From an uncultured delta proteobacterium (GTDB taxonomy: Bacteria > Desulfobacterota > Syntrophorhabdia > Syntrophorhabdales > Syntrophorhabdaceae), in NCBI GenBank assembly GCA_903872255.1, contig CAIQJW010000192.1:1-9544 (forward strand): 9,544 bases of DNA, written 5' to 3'. How positions within the stretch are numbered: position 1 is the first letter of the stretch; each line of letters begins with the position of its first letter. Under the pieces are notes generated by a model, which searched no databases, was not told where the DNA came from, and saw nothing but the letters and a program-made list of their open reading frames with translations. The translations under genes and the position numbers were made by a program. Positions 1 to 5,703 of the stretch are shown one piece after another.

Positions 1-513
1 ATCGAGAAGATATTTTTGCATTGCAGGGTCAAGAGGAGCCCCCGCCCCTCCACCGCTTCCCGGCAATCCGCCGCCGGAGCCTTTGCCTGACCCGCCAGAC
101 CCCGCCTTGGCAACGTCAATGTAATCTGTTTTTTTCCTGATATTACGTATCCTCTCTTCGAGGCGATTCACTTCTTCCCGGGACGTTTTCGCCTTGGGAG
201 GCTTCTTTTTTGATATAGATACCGCGTCGTCCTCTTTCTGCATCGGCTGCGGTTTTTTCGGGGGAGCTTTCTTTTCCTTGATTTCCGTGGCGGGCTTATC
301 GGGTTTTGGCTTCGGTTCGGGCTTGGCTTTAACCGCGGATCCCCCGCTGCCGCCTCCGAGACTGCCTGCACTGCCGACGAGATTAACCGAATACGAGCCC
401 GACAGGTCTATTTTTTTCGACGAAAACTTGTACGGGATCGAAAAGGCCCCGACGATTATGATATGAAGGGCCACCGAAACTGCAAGCATTTTGTACCAGG
501 CTTCTTCACTCAT
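1..513 (-). CDS. tolA: TolA/TonB-family energy-transducing protein, N-terminal part (C-terminus outside the window)
   Basis: The 171 visible codons begin at an ATG at 513 and run off the left edge without a stop. Residues about 9-27 form one hydrophobic inner-membrane anchor that contains S13-x3-H17, the SxxxH motif by which TolA and TonB couple to the TolQ/TolR or ExbB/ExbD motor. A Gly/Ser-rich stretch follows, then a Lys/Pro-rich periplasmic spacer, a short charged helix-like part (EEVNRLEERIRNI) and a second Gly-rich linker. The C-terminal domain that would separate TolA from TonB is not in the window. The start overlaps the stop of the upstream tolR gene by 8 nt (ATGAGTGA), so translation is probably coupled; no strong Shine-Dalgarno is seen. 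TolA is preferred over TonB because of the tolQ-tolR neighbours. In the family, this protein uses proton motive force to support outer-membrane constriction and integrity. Confidence 0.8.
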   Translation of the reverse strand, partial: MSEEAWYKMLAVSVALHIIIVGAFSIPYKFSSKKIDLSGSYSVNLVGSAGSLGGGSGGSAVKAKPEPKPKPDKPATEIKEKKAPPKKPQPMQKEDDAVSISKKKPPKAKTSREEVNRLEERIRNIRKKTDYIDVAKAGSGGSGKGSGGGLPGSGGGAGAPLDPAMQKYLLD

Positions 514-916
514 TTCTATCCAATGGTTTCGTTACGATATTGACCTTATCAACGCCGGCTTCCCGTATCGTTCCCATGCACCGCACGACGAATCCATACG
601 GAACATCCTTATCAGCCCGAAGGTATATTTCTTTTTTTGCCTTGTTTGCAAAAAGGAACTGAATGGCCTGCTTGAGATCCTTAAATTCTATTTTCTTATC
701 GTTGAGAATAAGACGCTGGTCTTTCGTCACGTTAAGGATCTGCGGCTCATCTTTCGTCGGCAGCGCACGAGCCGTAACATTCGGGATCTCGATCCCCAGT
801 CCATGCTGCATCATGGGGGCTGTGATCATAAAGACAATAAGAAGAACGAGCATGACATCGACGAGAGGGACGACGTTGATCTCTGATAATGGTCCCTTTG
901 TATCGCGTGTTTTCAT
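506..916 (-). CDS. tolR: TolR/ExbD-family motor protein
   Basis: This 136-residue protein has the normal family length. A short cytoplasmic N-terminus leads into a single membrane helix, PLVDVMLVLLIVFMITAP (residues 17-34). D20 is the conserved acidic residue that carries protons in the TolQR/ExbBD channel. The rest is a periplasmic domain that ends in the typical 'ADKDVPYGFVVRCMGTIREAG' type region. The ATG start overlaps the tolQ stop as ATGA (4 nt), and the stop overlaps the tolA start by 8 nt, which indicates a translationally coupled operon. No good ribosome binding site precedes the start, consistent with coupling. ExbD is the alternative name; the high similarity of the layout to tolQ-tolR-tolA favours TolR. 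Confidence 0.9.
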   Translation of the reverse strand: MKTRDTKGPLSEINVVPLVDVMLVLLIVFMITAPMMQHGLGIEIPNVTARALPTKDEPQILNVTKDQRLILNDKKIEFKDLKQAIQFLFANKAKKEIYLRADKDVPYGFVVRCMGTIREAGVDKVNIVTKPLDRNE

Positions 917-1590
917 TTGTCTAAAATATTGGTTAGATACATCGCCGCATTTTCCATGCGGGAAAGAATTCTTTTTAGCCTTCCCAAAAAGTAGTTGTAG
1001 GCGAGAACTGCCGGTATGGCTGTCGCAAGGCCCAAAGCGGTTGCGATCAGGGCTTCGCTTATGCCCGGTGCGACGACTGCCAGGCTTGTGGTACCCCGGA
1101 TACCTATTTCACGGAATGAATCCATAATACCCCATACCGTGCCAAAAAGGCCTATGAAGGGCGCTGTATTGGCGACCGTTGCCAGAAAGGAAAGTCTTCT
1201 CTCGAGTTTAACGGATTCGTCGGCAATCGCTATCTTCAGCATATTATCGATAGCAGGCATATCGTCCTTGTGTATCTTGCCGGGGTTGTCCTTCTGTCGC
1301 GAGGTCACTTCCTTATAACAGGCAAGTACAATACGATAAAAGGCATTGTCCTGGCTGTCACGATACACGGATATCAGTTTCTTAAAAGAATCCGCCTCTT
1401 TTATCGCCCGGAAAAACCGCTCCCCTTCAGATTCGGTCCGGCCGTACTGCCGGAACTTTATGAAAATGATGGTCCATGAGCCAATCGAAAAGAAGAGCAG
1501 GATCACCATGACAACCTTGGCCATAAGCCCGGCCCCAAGGATCATCCCGATCAATCCACTAGAATACATATTTGCGCTAGATACGTCCAT
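913..1590 (-). CDS. tolQ: TolQ/ExbB-family proton-channel protein
   Basis: From the ATG at 1590 the protein has 225 residues, close to the usual TolQ length of about 230. Three membrane segments are visible: residues about 23-45, 133-156 (including the hallmark TAPFIGLFGTVWGIM) and 172-202 (GISEALIATALGLATAIPA). The long cytoplasmic loop between the first two is typical of MotA/TolQ/ExbB proteins. TolQ forms the inner-membrane channel whose proton flow, with TolR, drives TolA. The frame stays open up to a TTG at 1707, but those extra 39 residues do not resemble the family N-terminus. A sigma70-like promoter (1602-1630) also lies inside that extension, so a start at 1590, or at the ATG at 1569, is preferred. 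No Shine-Dalgarno precedes either ATG. The promoter would give a leader of only about 5 nt to 1590. Confidence 0.9.
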   Translation of the reverse strand: MDVSSANMYSSGLIGMILGAGLMAKVVMVILLFFSIGSWTIIFIKFRQYGRTESEGERFFRAIKEADSFKKLISVYRDSQDNAFYRIVLACYKEVTSRQKDNPGKIHKDDMPAIDNMLKIAIADESVKLERRLSFLATVANTAPFIGLFGTVWGIMDSFREIGIRGTTSLAVVAPGISEALIATALGLATAIPAVLAYNYFLGRLKRILSRMENAAMYLTNILDK

Positions 1591-1601
1591 TTTCGGTCTA
1601 G

Positions 1602-1630
1602 AGATTACAACAAACAGCACCGCTTGTAAA
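1602..1630 (-). promoter_or_regulatory. Predicted sigma70-type promoter of tolQRA
   Basis: On the minus strand, TTTACA (1630-1625) and TAATCT (1607-1602) are separated by 17 nt, each close to the -35 and -10 consensus. The predicted transcription start is near 1595, only about 5 nt before the ATG at 1590. The repeats and terminator upstream (1735-1974) separate this unit from the next transcript. Prediction from sequence only. Confidence 0.5.
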
Positions 1631-1734
1631 GAAAAAGGGGTCATTATTTCATAAGACACCCAACCCCAAAAAAAGGTTCCATGTTCCAGACAGAAAAAAC
1701 AAATCAATCCAGGGCGGTATAAACCAGGCTCTCT

Positions 1735-1812
1735 ATTTCCCGCTCCAGATCGGTGTGATCACCCGCAAGCACTTGCCCGAGCGACCCCGGAGAAATACTG
1801 CAGTACGTCGAG
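1735..1812. repeat. Truncated (left-half) copy of the long palindromic element at 1819-1946
   Basis: It starts ATTTCCCGCTCCAGATCGG, matching the outer arm of the full element (ATTTCCGGTGCCAGATCGG on the left, and ATTTCCGGCTCCATATCGG as the reverse complement of the right arm). Its internal part 'GACCCCGGAG...GTACGTCGAG' aligns with 'CAAACCGGAG...GTACGTCGAG' of the full copy. The palindromic centre is still present (TACTGCAGTA, 1796-1805), but the right arm is missing and the full copy begins 7 nt later. The two copies are offset by 84 nt at their left ends. Confidence 0.6.
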
Positions 1813-1818
1813 TCGGAC

Positions 1819-1946
1819 ATTTCCGGTGCCAGATCGGTACGATATCGAGGCGACAAGGCGGTGCAAACCGGAGGCGTACATTTGTACGTCGAGGATTTGC
1901 GCCGCCGCAGGCAACGAAGAGAGCGTGCCGATATGGAGCCGGAAAT
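1819..1946. repeat. Long imperfect palindrome (128 bp), likely dispersed intergenic repeat
   Basis: The outer arms ATTTCCGGTGCCAGATCGGTAC and its partner ending CCGGAAAT at 1946 pair over about 22 bp with four mismatches. Further in, GGCGGTGCAAA (about 1857-1867) pairs with TTTGCGCCGCC (about 1896-1906) with one mismatch. The centre is CGTAC-ATTT-GTACG (1875-1888). A transcript of either strand would form one long rod. A plus-strand reading frame of about 78 codons crosses it, but its composition follows from the palindrome and it has no ribosome binding site or recognisable protein content. A MITE-like or REP/ERIC-like repeat is the best description; no transposase is visible. Confidence 0.7.
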
Positions 1947-1974
1947 AAAAACCCCCTGGTTGGGTGCCAGGGGG
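1947..1974 (-). terminator. Rho-independent terminator (minus strand)
   Basis: On the minus strand CCCCCTGG (1974-1967), loop CACCCAA, and CCAGGGGG (1959-1952) form a perfect 8-bp GC-rich stem followed directly by TTTTT (1951-1947). The stem followed by a U run is a textbook intrinsic terminator. It lies 244 nt after the hemW stop and before tolQ. It ends the short transcript predicted from the promoter at 2158-2186 and would also stop read-through from hemW. Confidence 0.85.
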
Positions 1975-2151
1975 AAGGGGGGTTATTATGAGAAGCTTGT
2001 GGAGGTGAATTTCGTATTTAGCAGTATGTGAAATAAGGCACGATAATGTAAGCTTAACTCCGTGCGTTCAGCATAAAGAACACATACCGTTGAGCTTCGA
2101 CTCCGTGTTCCGAGTATGCTGTCTTATTATGTGAATTATTTCCCATATCTT
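1947..2151 (-). ncRNA. Candidate orphan small RNA, about 205 nt, with two related stem-loops
   Basis: A near-consensus promoter (2158-2186) predicts a start near 2151, and the strong terminator at 1947-1974 gives the end. Two stem-loops are visible. In the first (2121-2069), CAGCATA pairs with TATGCTG and, inside, GAACAC (2110-2105) pairs with GTGTTC (2083-2078). In the second (2065-2038), GCACG pairs with CGTGC. Both share CACGGAGT followed closely by AAGCT and a closing GTG, so they look like a duplicated hairpin. An alternative pairing, GTATGTG (2086-2080) with CACATAC downstream (2028-2022), would enclose the second hairpin and disrupt the first. CACCTCC, the anti-Shine-Dalgarno sequence, occurs near 2005-1999. 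I do not recognise the family. It does not fold like 6S, SRP, tmRNA or RNase P RNA by inspection. A 30-codon reading frame (2146-2054) lies inside it without a ribosome binding site. Confidence 0.6.
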
Positions 2152-2157
2152 GATGGT

Positions 2158-2186
2158 ATATTAATGTATGGTGATTTGTTTGTCAA
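2158..2186 (-). promoter_or_regulatory. Strong sigma70-type promoter of the orphan transcript
   Basis: On the minus strand TTGACA (2186-2181, perfect -35) is followed by a 17-nt spacer and TAATAT (2163-2158, 5 of 6 matches to the -10 consensus). The region just upstream (about 2187-2212) is almost pure A/T with A and T runs, like an UP element. It is the best promoter in the window, placed 32 nt after the hemW stop and pointing to no annotated gene before a terminator. Confidence 0.75.
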
Positions 2187-2217
2187 TAAAAATTTTTTAA
2201 TAAATAAAATCGAATGG

Positions 2218-3333
2218 TTACGATACCATAAGAGGGAGCTTATCCGCGAAAAGATAACCCTTTAATGTGGGAATAATGTTCTGATCATGGCATGTGACAA
2301 AACCGGAATCACAAAGACCTCTTATTGTCTCCCGTGCAGGCGGTGGGATGATCTGGCGCACATCGATCCCCCACATTGTTCGAAAACCGAAGAGAAGCTT
2401 TTCCAGATTCATCTGGCTGGACGATAAGTCTTCAAACCCGCCAACAGGAATATGATCACCATGAATACTTTCTAGATATTGATCAACATCACGAACATTC
2501 CACCACCTTTTTTTTCCGGCAAGTGAATGGGCTGACGGACCTAAGCCCAGGTAAGGTGTATGCTGCCAGTATTTTACATTATGGCGGGAGAGTGTTTCGG
2601 GGCCTTTTGCAAAATTAGATACCTCGTAGTGGATAAAACCTGAACCGGTCAGATACTCCGATGTATAAACGAAAAGGTCGGCCTGGCGTGAATCCTCGGG
2701 CAGTTTCAATTTCTCTTCCTTTGCCATGCGCGAGAATAAGGTATCTCCTTCAACAGTAAGCTGATAACATGACAGGTGTGCCGGAGAGAAAGAAAGCGCT
2801 TCTTTTAGAATGCTGCCCCAGGTTCTTATCGACTGACCGGGCAGTCCGTACATCAGGTCAATACTGAACTCGTCGAATCCCGTCTCTCGTATCGCCTCGA
2901 TCGCTGACACGCCCTGTCGTGATGTATGGCGCCTGCCCAAAAAGCGGACCTCTTCTTCGACAAACGATTGTACACCGAGACTTACGCGATTGACACCCAG
3001 CGATCTATAGAACGCAAGGTTTTCCCGTGTTACGTCATCCGGATTCAATTCCATTGTCACTTCGGCAGGATCGTCAAACGTGAACACATCACGAAGACCG
3101 GTAATAAGTTTTTCAATCTGCCGGGGATGAAGGAGCGATGGGGTTCCCCCGCCCAAATACAGGGAATCGAACGTGCCAAAGTCATGCCGGTAATACCTGG
3201 ACTCAATGAGAAGGGCCTGCAGCCATTCTTCGATCCGGTCTGTCTCTGTTACCGAATAAAAATCACAGTAAGGGCATTTCGATTTACAAAAAGGTATGTG
3301 GATGTAAAGACCCGGGAGATCCGTCCTATTCAT
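2218..3333 (-). CDS. hemW: HemW-like radical SAM protein (HemN/CPO-III family)
   Basis: From the ATG at 3333 the protein has 371 residues. It opens with LYIHIPFCKSKCPYCDFYS. C16, C20 and C23 form the CxxxCxxC motif that holds the radical-SAM 4Fe-4S cluster, and the CDF ending is typical of HemW; true HemN has a further Cys there. GGGTPS (residues 61-66) binds SAM. Later family blocks are ELNPDD, CYQLTVEGDT, HYEVSNFAK and YLGLGPSAHS. HemW is a haem-binding protein proposed to deliver haem to respiratory enzymes, and is often misnamed coproporphyrinogen oxidase. An ATG 16 codons upstream (3381) is in frame, but the family begins just before the LYIHIP block. The start at 3333 overlaps the lepA stop as ATGAATAG (8 nt), so translational coupling is likely. 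The gene is the last of the operon that starts at 5495. Confidence 0.92.
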   Translation of the reverse strand: MNRTDLPGLYIHIPFCKSKCPYCDFYSVTETDRIEEWLQALLIESRYYRHDFGTFDSLYLGGGTPSLLHPRQIEKLITGLRDVFTFDDPAEVTMELNPDDVTRENLAFYRSLGVNRVSLGVQSFVEEEVRFLGRRHTSRQGVSAIEAIRETGFDEFSIDLMYGLPGQSIRTWGSILKEALSFSPAHLSCYQLTVEGDTLFSRMAKEEKLKLPEDSRQADLFVYTSEYLTGSGFIHYEVSNFAKGPETLSRHNVKYWQHTPYLGLGPSAHSLAGKKRWWNVRDVDQYLESIHGDHIPVGGFEDLSSSQMNLEKLLFGFRTMWGIDVRQIIPPPARETIRGLCDSGFVTCHDQNIIPTLKGYLFADKLPLMVS

Positions 3334-5122
3334 CGTCCGTTTTAAGGGCCGCCAGGAATGCGCTTTGCGGGATCTCGACATTCCCTACCATGCGCATGCG
3401 TTTTTTGCCTTTCTTCTGTTTTTCGAGAAGTTTTCTCTTGCGCGAGATGTCGCCGCCGTAGCATTTCGAGGTGACATCCTTGCGATATGCGGAGATCGTG
3501 GAACGGGCAATGATCTTCCCCCCTATCGCGCCCTGTATCGCTATCTTGAACTGCTGCCGCGGGATCTCATCTCTGAGCTTGTCGCATACCCTTACGGCAC
3601 GCTCACGGGCATTGTCCCTGTGAACGAGGATTGACAGCGCATCGACCTTCTCCCCGTTAACCAGTATGTCGAGTTTGGCGAGACTGCTCTCGCGGTAATC
3701 CGTTATTTCGTAATCGAACGAGCCATATCCCTGCGTGAGGCTCTTGAGCTTGTCATAGAAATCGAAGATAACCTCGGCAAGGGGCAGGTCGAAGGTTACC
3801 TCGACACGGCCGGGCGTGGGGTAGCTCATATGCGAGTTTACGCCCCGCCTTTCCATGCAAAGCTTCATGATCACACCAACGTACCGTTCCGGTATAAGGA
3901 TGCTGGCCTTGATATACGGCTCTTCCGATGACCGTATCGAGCCGGGATCCGGGTAGTGCAGCGGATTATCCACCTCCAGCCGGGTGCCGTCATCTAGATA
4001 AAAGCGGTATTGAACACTGGGGGCGGTCATAATGATGGACTGGTCAAATTCTCTTTCGAGACGTTCCTGTACGATCTCGAGATGCAAAAGCCCAAGGTAG
4101 CCGCAGCGAAAACCCTGACCGAGTGCCGCCGAGGAATCCTTCTGGTATACGAGCGATGCGTCATTAAGCTTATATTTTTCCAGGGCATCGAACAGCGACT
4201 GGTAGTCATCGGATGCAATCGGATAGATAGATGAAAAAACGACCGGCTTGACGTCCTTGAAACCGGGAAGCTGCTCAAGCGCCGGGTACGTGTCGAGGGT
4301 GATCGTATCCCCTATCCGTATATCGCTGACCGTTTTTATCCCCGCGATGATGTATCCGACCATACCCGCGGTCAGTTCTTTCTGGGGCTCCCGCGGCAGG
4401 CGAAATATGCCCACCTCTTCAACGCGGTACGTCGTGCCCTGTGACATGAGGCGGACGGTGTCACCCTGTTTTACAGTACCGTCAAATACGCGGCAGCTTA
4501 CGATCGTGCCCCTGAACGAATCATATTGGGCGTCAAACGTAAGGGCCGTCAACGGTTTTTCGGCATCTCCCGTCGGGGGCGGTATCCTTTCTACGATCGC
4601 CTTGAGGATCTCCTCGATACCGATGCCTTCCTTGGCCGAACACAAAATGGCGGTCTCGGGGTCAAGGCCCAGTTCGTCATCGATCTCGTTCTTTACCCGC
4701 TCAATGTCTGCAACCGGCAGATCGATCTTGTTTATCACCGGAATAATAACGAGGTTGTGCTCAAGCGCCGCATAAAGGTTTCCGAGTGTCTGCGCCTCGA
4801 CTCCCTGCGCCGCATCAATAAGCAGCAGCACCCCTTCGCATGATGCAAGCGCCCGCGACACCTCATAGGAAAAATCAACATGCCCCGGGGTGTCAATGAG
4901 GTTAAGCTCGTATTCGCGACCATTTTCATCGACGTAAGGCAAATCTACGGTCTGGCTCTTGATGGTGATGCCGCGTTCGCGCTCGATGTCCATATTATCG
5001 AGTATCTGGTCGCGGAATTGCCGGTCTTCAACCAGGTGTGTATACTGGATGAGACGGTCGGCGAGCGTTGACTTGCCGTGGTCTATATGGGCTATTATGC
5101 TGAAGTTCCTTATATGTTTCAT
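3326..5122 (-). CDS. lepA: Elongation factor 4 (LepA), ribosome-associated GTPase
   Basis: The length of 598 residues matches E. coli LepA (599). The GTPase motifs are complete: G1 AHIDHGKST (11-19), G2 GITI (51-54), G3 DTPGHVDF (77-84, with H81 in the catalytic-His position), G4 NKID (131-134) and G5 SAKEG (162-166). The EF4-specific C-terminal domain is intact and ends in the typical 'GGDISRKRKLLEKQKKGKKRM' type block. LepA acts on the ribosome in the cytoplasm, in back-translocation or in assembly and initiation of the 30S subunit; its role is still debated. The N-terminus MKHIRNFSIIAHIDHGKST fixes the start at 5122. No Shine-Dalgarno lies at normal spacing. AGGAAGG sits further up and is separated from the ATG by a small hairpin (5129-5145). 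The gene follows the small unknown gene by 28 nt and overlaps hemW by 8 nt. Confidence 0.97.
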   Translation of the reverse strand: MKHIRNFSIIAHIDHGKSTLADRLIQYTHLVEDRQFRDQILDNMDIERERGITIKSQTVDLPYVDENGREYELNLIDTPGHVDFSYEVSRALASCEGVLLLIDAAQGVEAQTLGNLYAALEHNLVIIPVINKIDLPVADIERVKNEIDDELGLDPETAILCSAKEGIGIEEILKAIVERIPPPTGDAEKPLTALTFDAQYDSFRGTIVSCRVFDGTVKQGDTVRLMSQGTTYRVEEVGIFRLPREPQKELTAGMVGYIIAGIKTVSDIRIGDTITLDTYPALEQLPGFKDVKPVVFSSIYPIASDDYQSLFDALEKYKLNDASLVYQKDSSAALGQGFRCGYLGLLHLEIVQERLEREFDQSIIMTAPSVQYRFYLDDGTRLEVDNPLHYPDPGSIRSSEEPYIKASILIPERYVGVIMKLCMERRGVNSHMSYPTPGRVEVTFDLPLAEVIFDFYDKLKSLTQGYGSFDYEITDYRESSLAKLDILVNGEKVDALSILVHRDNARERAVRVCDKLRDEIPRQQFKIAIQGAIGGKIIARSTISAYRKDVTSKCYGGDISRKRKLLEKQKKGKKRMRMVGNVEIPQSAFLAALKTDDE

Positions 5123-5128
5123 TTTTCT

Positions 5129-5145
5129 GGGGCTTGCGTCGCCCC
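5129..5145 (-). other. Small hairpin in the lepA translation-initiation region
   Basis: On the minus strand GGGGC-GACGCAA-GCCCC forms a perfect 5-bp GC stem with a 7-nt loop, ending 6 nt before the lepA ATG. It has no U run, so it is not a terminator. The purine-rich AGGAAGG lies just upstream of the stem. Folding would shorten the effective distance between it and the ATG. Confidence 0.4.
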
Positions 5146-5150
5146 TTCCT

Positions 5151-5495
5151 TTATCTTTTTACTATCTCTACGTCGACCTCGCCGCCGAAAACATCTGCGA
5201 GTTCCCTGTTAAGACTTATCATATCGTCTTCCTTTTCCGCCTCTATCACAAGTTCGCGGTCATCAAGGACCTTCAATTTTCCATATTTCTTAACGACATC
5301 GATGACTTTTTTCGGGTCTGTTGTAACCCATCCCTTCATCCGCTTCACGAGTTCTTCACCGTTAAAAGATCTTTCAATGGTGAGATCCACCTTGCGCTTC
5401 TTGGCCTCCCATCCGACCAGGGCCGACCGGGTGATCATAGGGGTCACGGGATCATGCATGGCTGCACATCGGAACCATAATTTTGCCCTGACCAT
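5151..5495 (-). CDS. Conserved-looking small protein of unknown function, upstream of lepA
   Basis: This 114-residue soluble, basic and charged protein has no signal peptide or membrane segment. I do not recognise the family. The first part (MVRAKLWFRCAAMHDPVTPMITRS) is followed by a mixed alpha/beta pattern that ends in alternating charged strands and helices (DVVKKYGKLKVLDDRELVIEAEKEDD and after). The frame opens upstream at a TTG (5528), but the ATG at 5495 has an excellent ribosome binding site, AAGGAGG, 6 nt before it, which decides the start. It is the first gene after the promoter at 5534-5562 and precedes lepA by 28 nt, so it is probably co-transcribed with lepA and hemW. Its GC content and codon use look like those of its neighbours. 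A housekeeping role linked to translation is only a guess from context. Confidence 0.8.
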   Translation of the reverse strand: MVRAKLWFRCAAMHDPVTPMITRSALVGWEAKKRKVDLTIERSFNGEELVKRMKGWVTTDPKKVIDVVKKYGKLKVLDDRELVIEAEKEDDMISLNRELADVFGGEVDVEIVKR

Positions 5496-5533
5496 ATCAA
5501 GCCTCCTTTTTGTGCATTGAAAAATCAATCATT

Positions 5534-5562
5534 AAATTAATGGTTTATGCGAGTAAAGTCAA
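5534..5562 (-). promoter_or_regulatory. Predicted promoter of the small-protein gene, lepA and hemW
   Basis: On the minus strand TTGACT (5562-5557) and TAATTT (5539-5534) are 17 nt apart, within an AT-rich stretch. The predicted start near 5527 gives a leader of about 32 nt containing AAGGAGG before the ATG at 5495. This contrasts with the short leaders predicted for dusB, tolQ and glyQ. Confidence 0.6.
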
Positions 5563-5573
5563 TGGTGATGAAC

Positions 5574-5608
5574 GGCTAACGGCGAAAGGCGAAAGGCTAA
5601 CGGATGAG
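5574..5608 (+). repeat. Heptanucleotide tandem repeat block (left arm of inverted pair)
   Basis: Five consecutive 7-nt units are seen: GGCTAAC, GGCGAAA, GGCGAAA, GGCTAAC, GGATGAG. The pattern is GG plus five mostly A-rich bases. The block at 5704-5724 carries the same units in inverted orientation. It lies just upstream of the promoter at 5534-5562. Confidence 0.65.
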
Positions 5609-5652
5609 ATTGTGAACGTTCCAATAATGCAGGACAGTCAGATATCGGGAAG

Positions 5653-5667
5653 TACCCGGCCCGGGTA
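5653..5667. other. GC-rich palindrome between the two heptanucleotide blocks
   Basis: TACCCGG-C-CCGGGTA is a perfect inverted repeat. On the plus strand it is followed by ACGTG and then TTTTTT, giving a terminator-like look, but no plus-strand gene precedes it. On the minus strand, which carries the genes on both sides, no T run follows. The rest of 5609-5703 shows no gene. Confidence 0.35.
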
Positions 5668-5703
5668 ACGTGTTTTTTGAATTTCTTGACAGGCCGAGAG
5701 GTT

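Noticed and set aside
1591..1707. 39-codon N-terminal extension of tolQ from a TTG at 1707
   Set aside because: The extension does not resemble the TolQ/ExbB N-terminus and contains the predicted promoter. Family length fits the ATG at 1590.
1755..1991. Plus-strand reading frame of 78 codons in the tolQ-hemW gap
   Set aside because: It runs through the long palindrome and the terminator stem, is extremely Arg-rich, has no ribosome binding site and resembles no protein.
1952..2007. Plus-strand leader peptide or attenuator starting at the ATG near 1988
   Set aside because: A frame of only six codons follows a purine-rich stretch, but there is no plus-strand promoter or downstream plus-strand gene.
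2038..2112. Resemblance of GAACACGGAG...AAGCTC (and the second copy) to the helix III/loop C region of 5S rRNA
   Set aside because: Only about 15-19 nt match. The other 5S helices are absent, and the motif pairs in a different way here.
1947..2151. 6S RNA as identity of the orphan transcript
   Set aside because: Length and promoter fit, but the 5' and 3' ends are not complementary and no long rod with a central bubble can be drawn by eye. A covariance-model search would be decisive.
3334..3381. Upstream in-frame ATG for hemW
   Set aside because: It would lie inside lepA and add 16 residues not typical of the family. The start at 3333 overlaps the lepA stop in the usual ATGA-like manner.
4248..4775. 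Plus-strand reading frame of 175 codons opposite lepA
   Set aside because: It is an antisense shadow of the strongly conserved lepA coding frame.
5653..5676. Plus-strand terminator-like hairpin plus T run
   Set aside because: No plus-strand gene precedes it, and the T run starts several bases after the stem. It is listed only as a palindrome.
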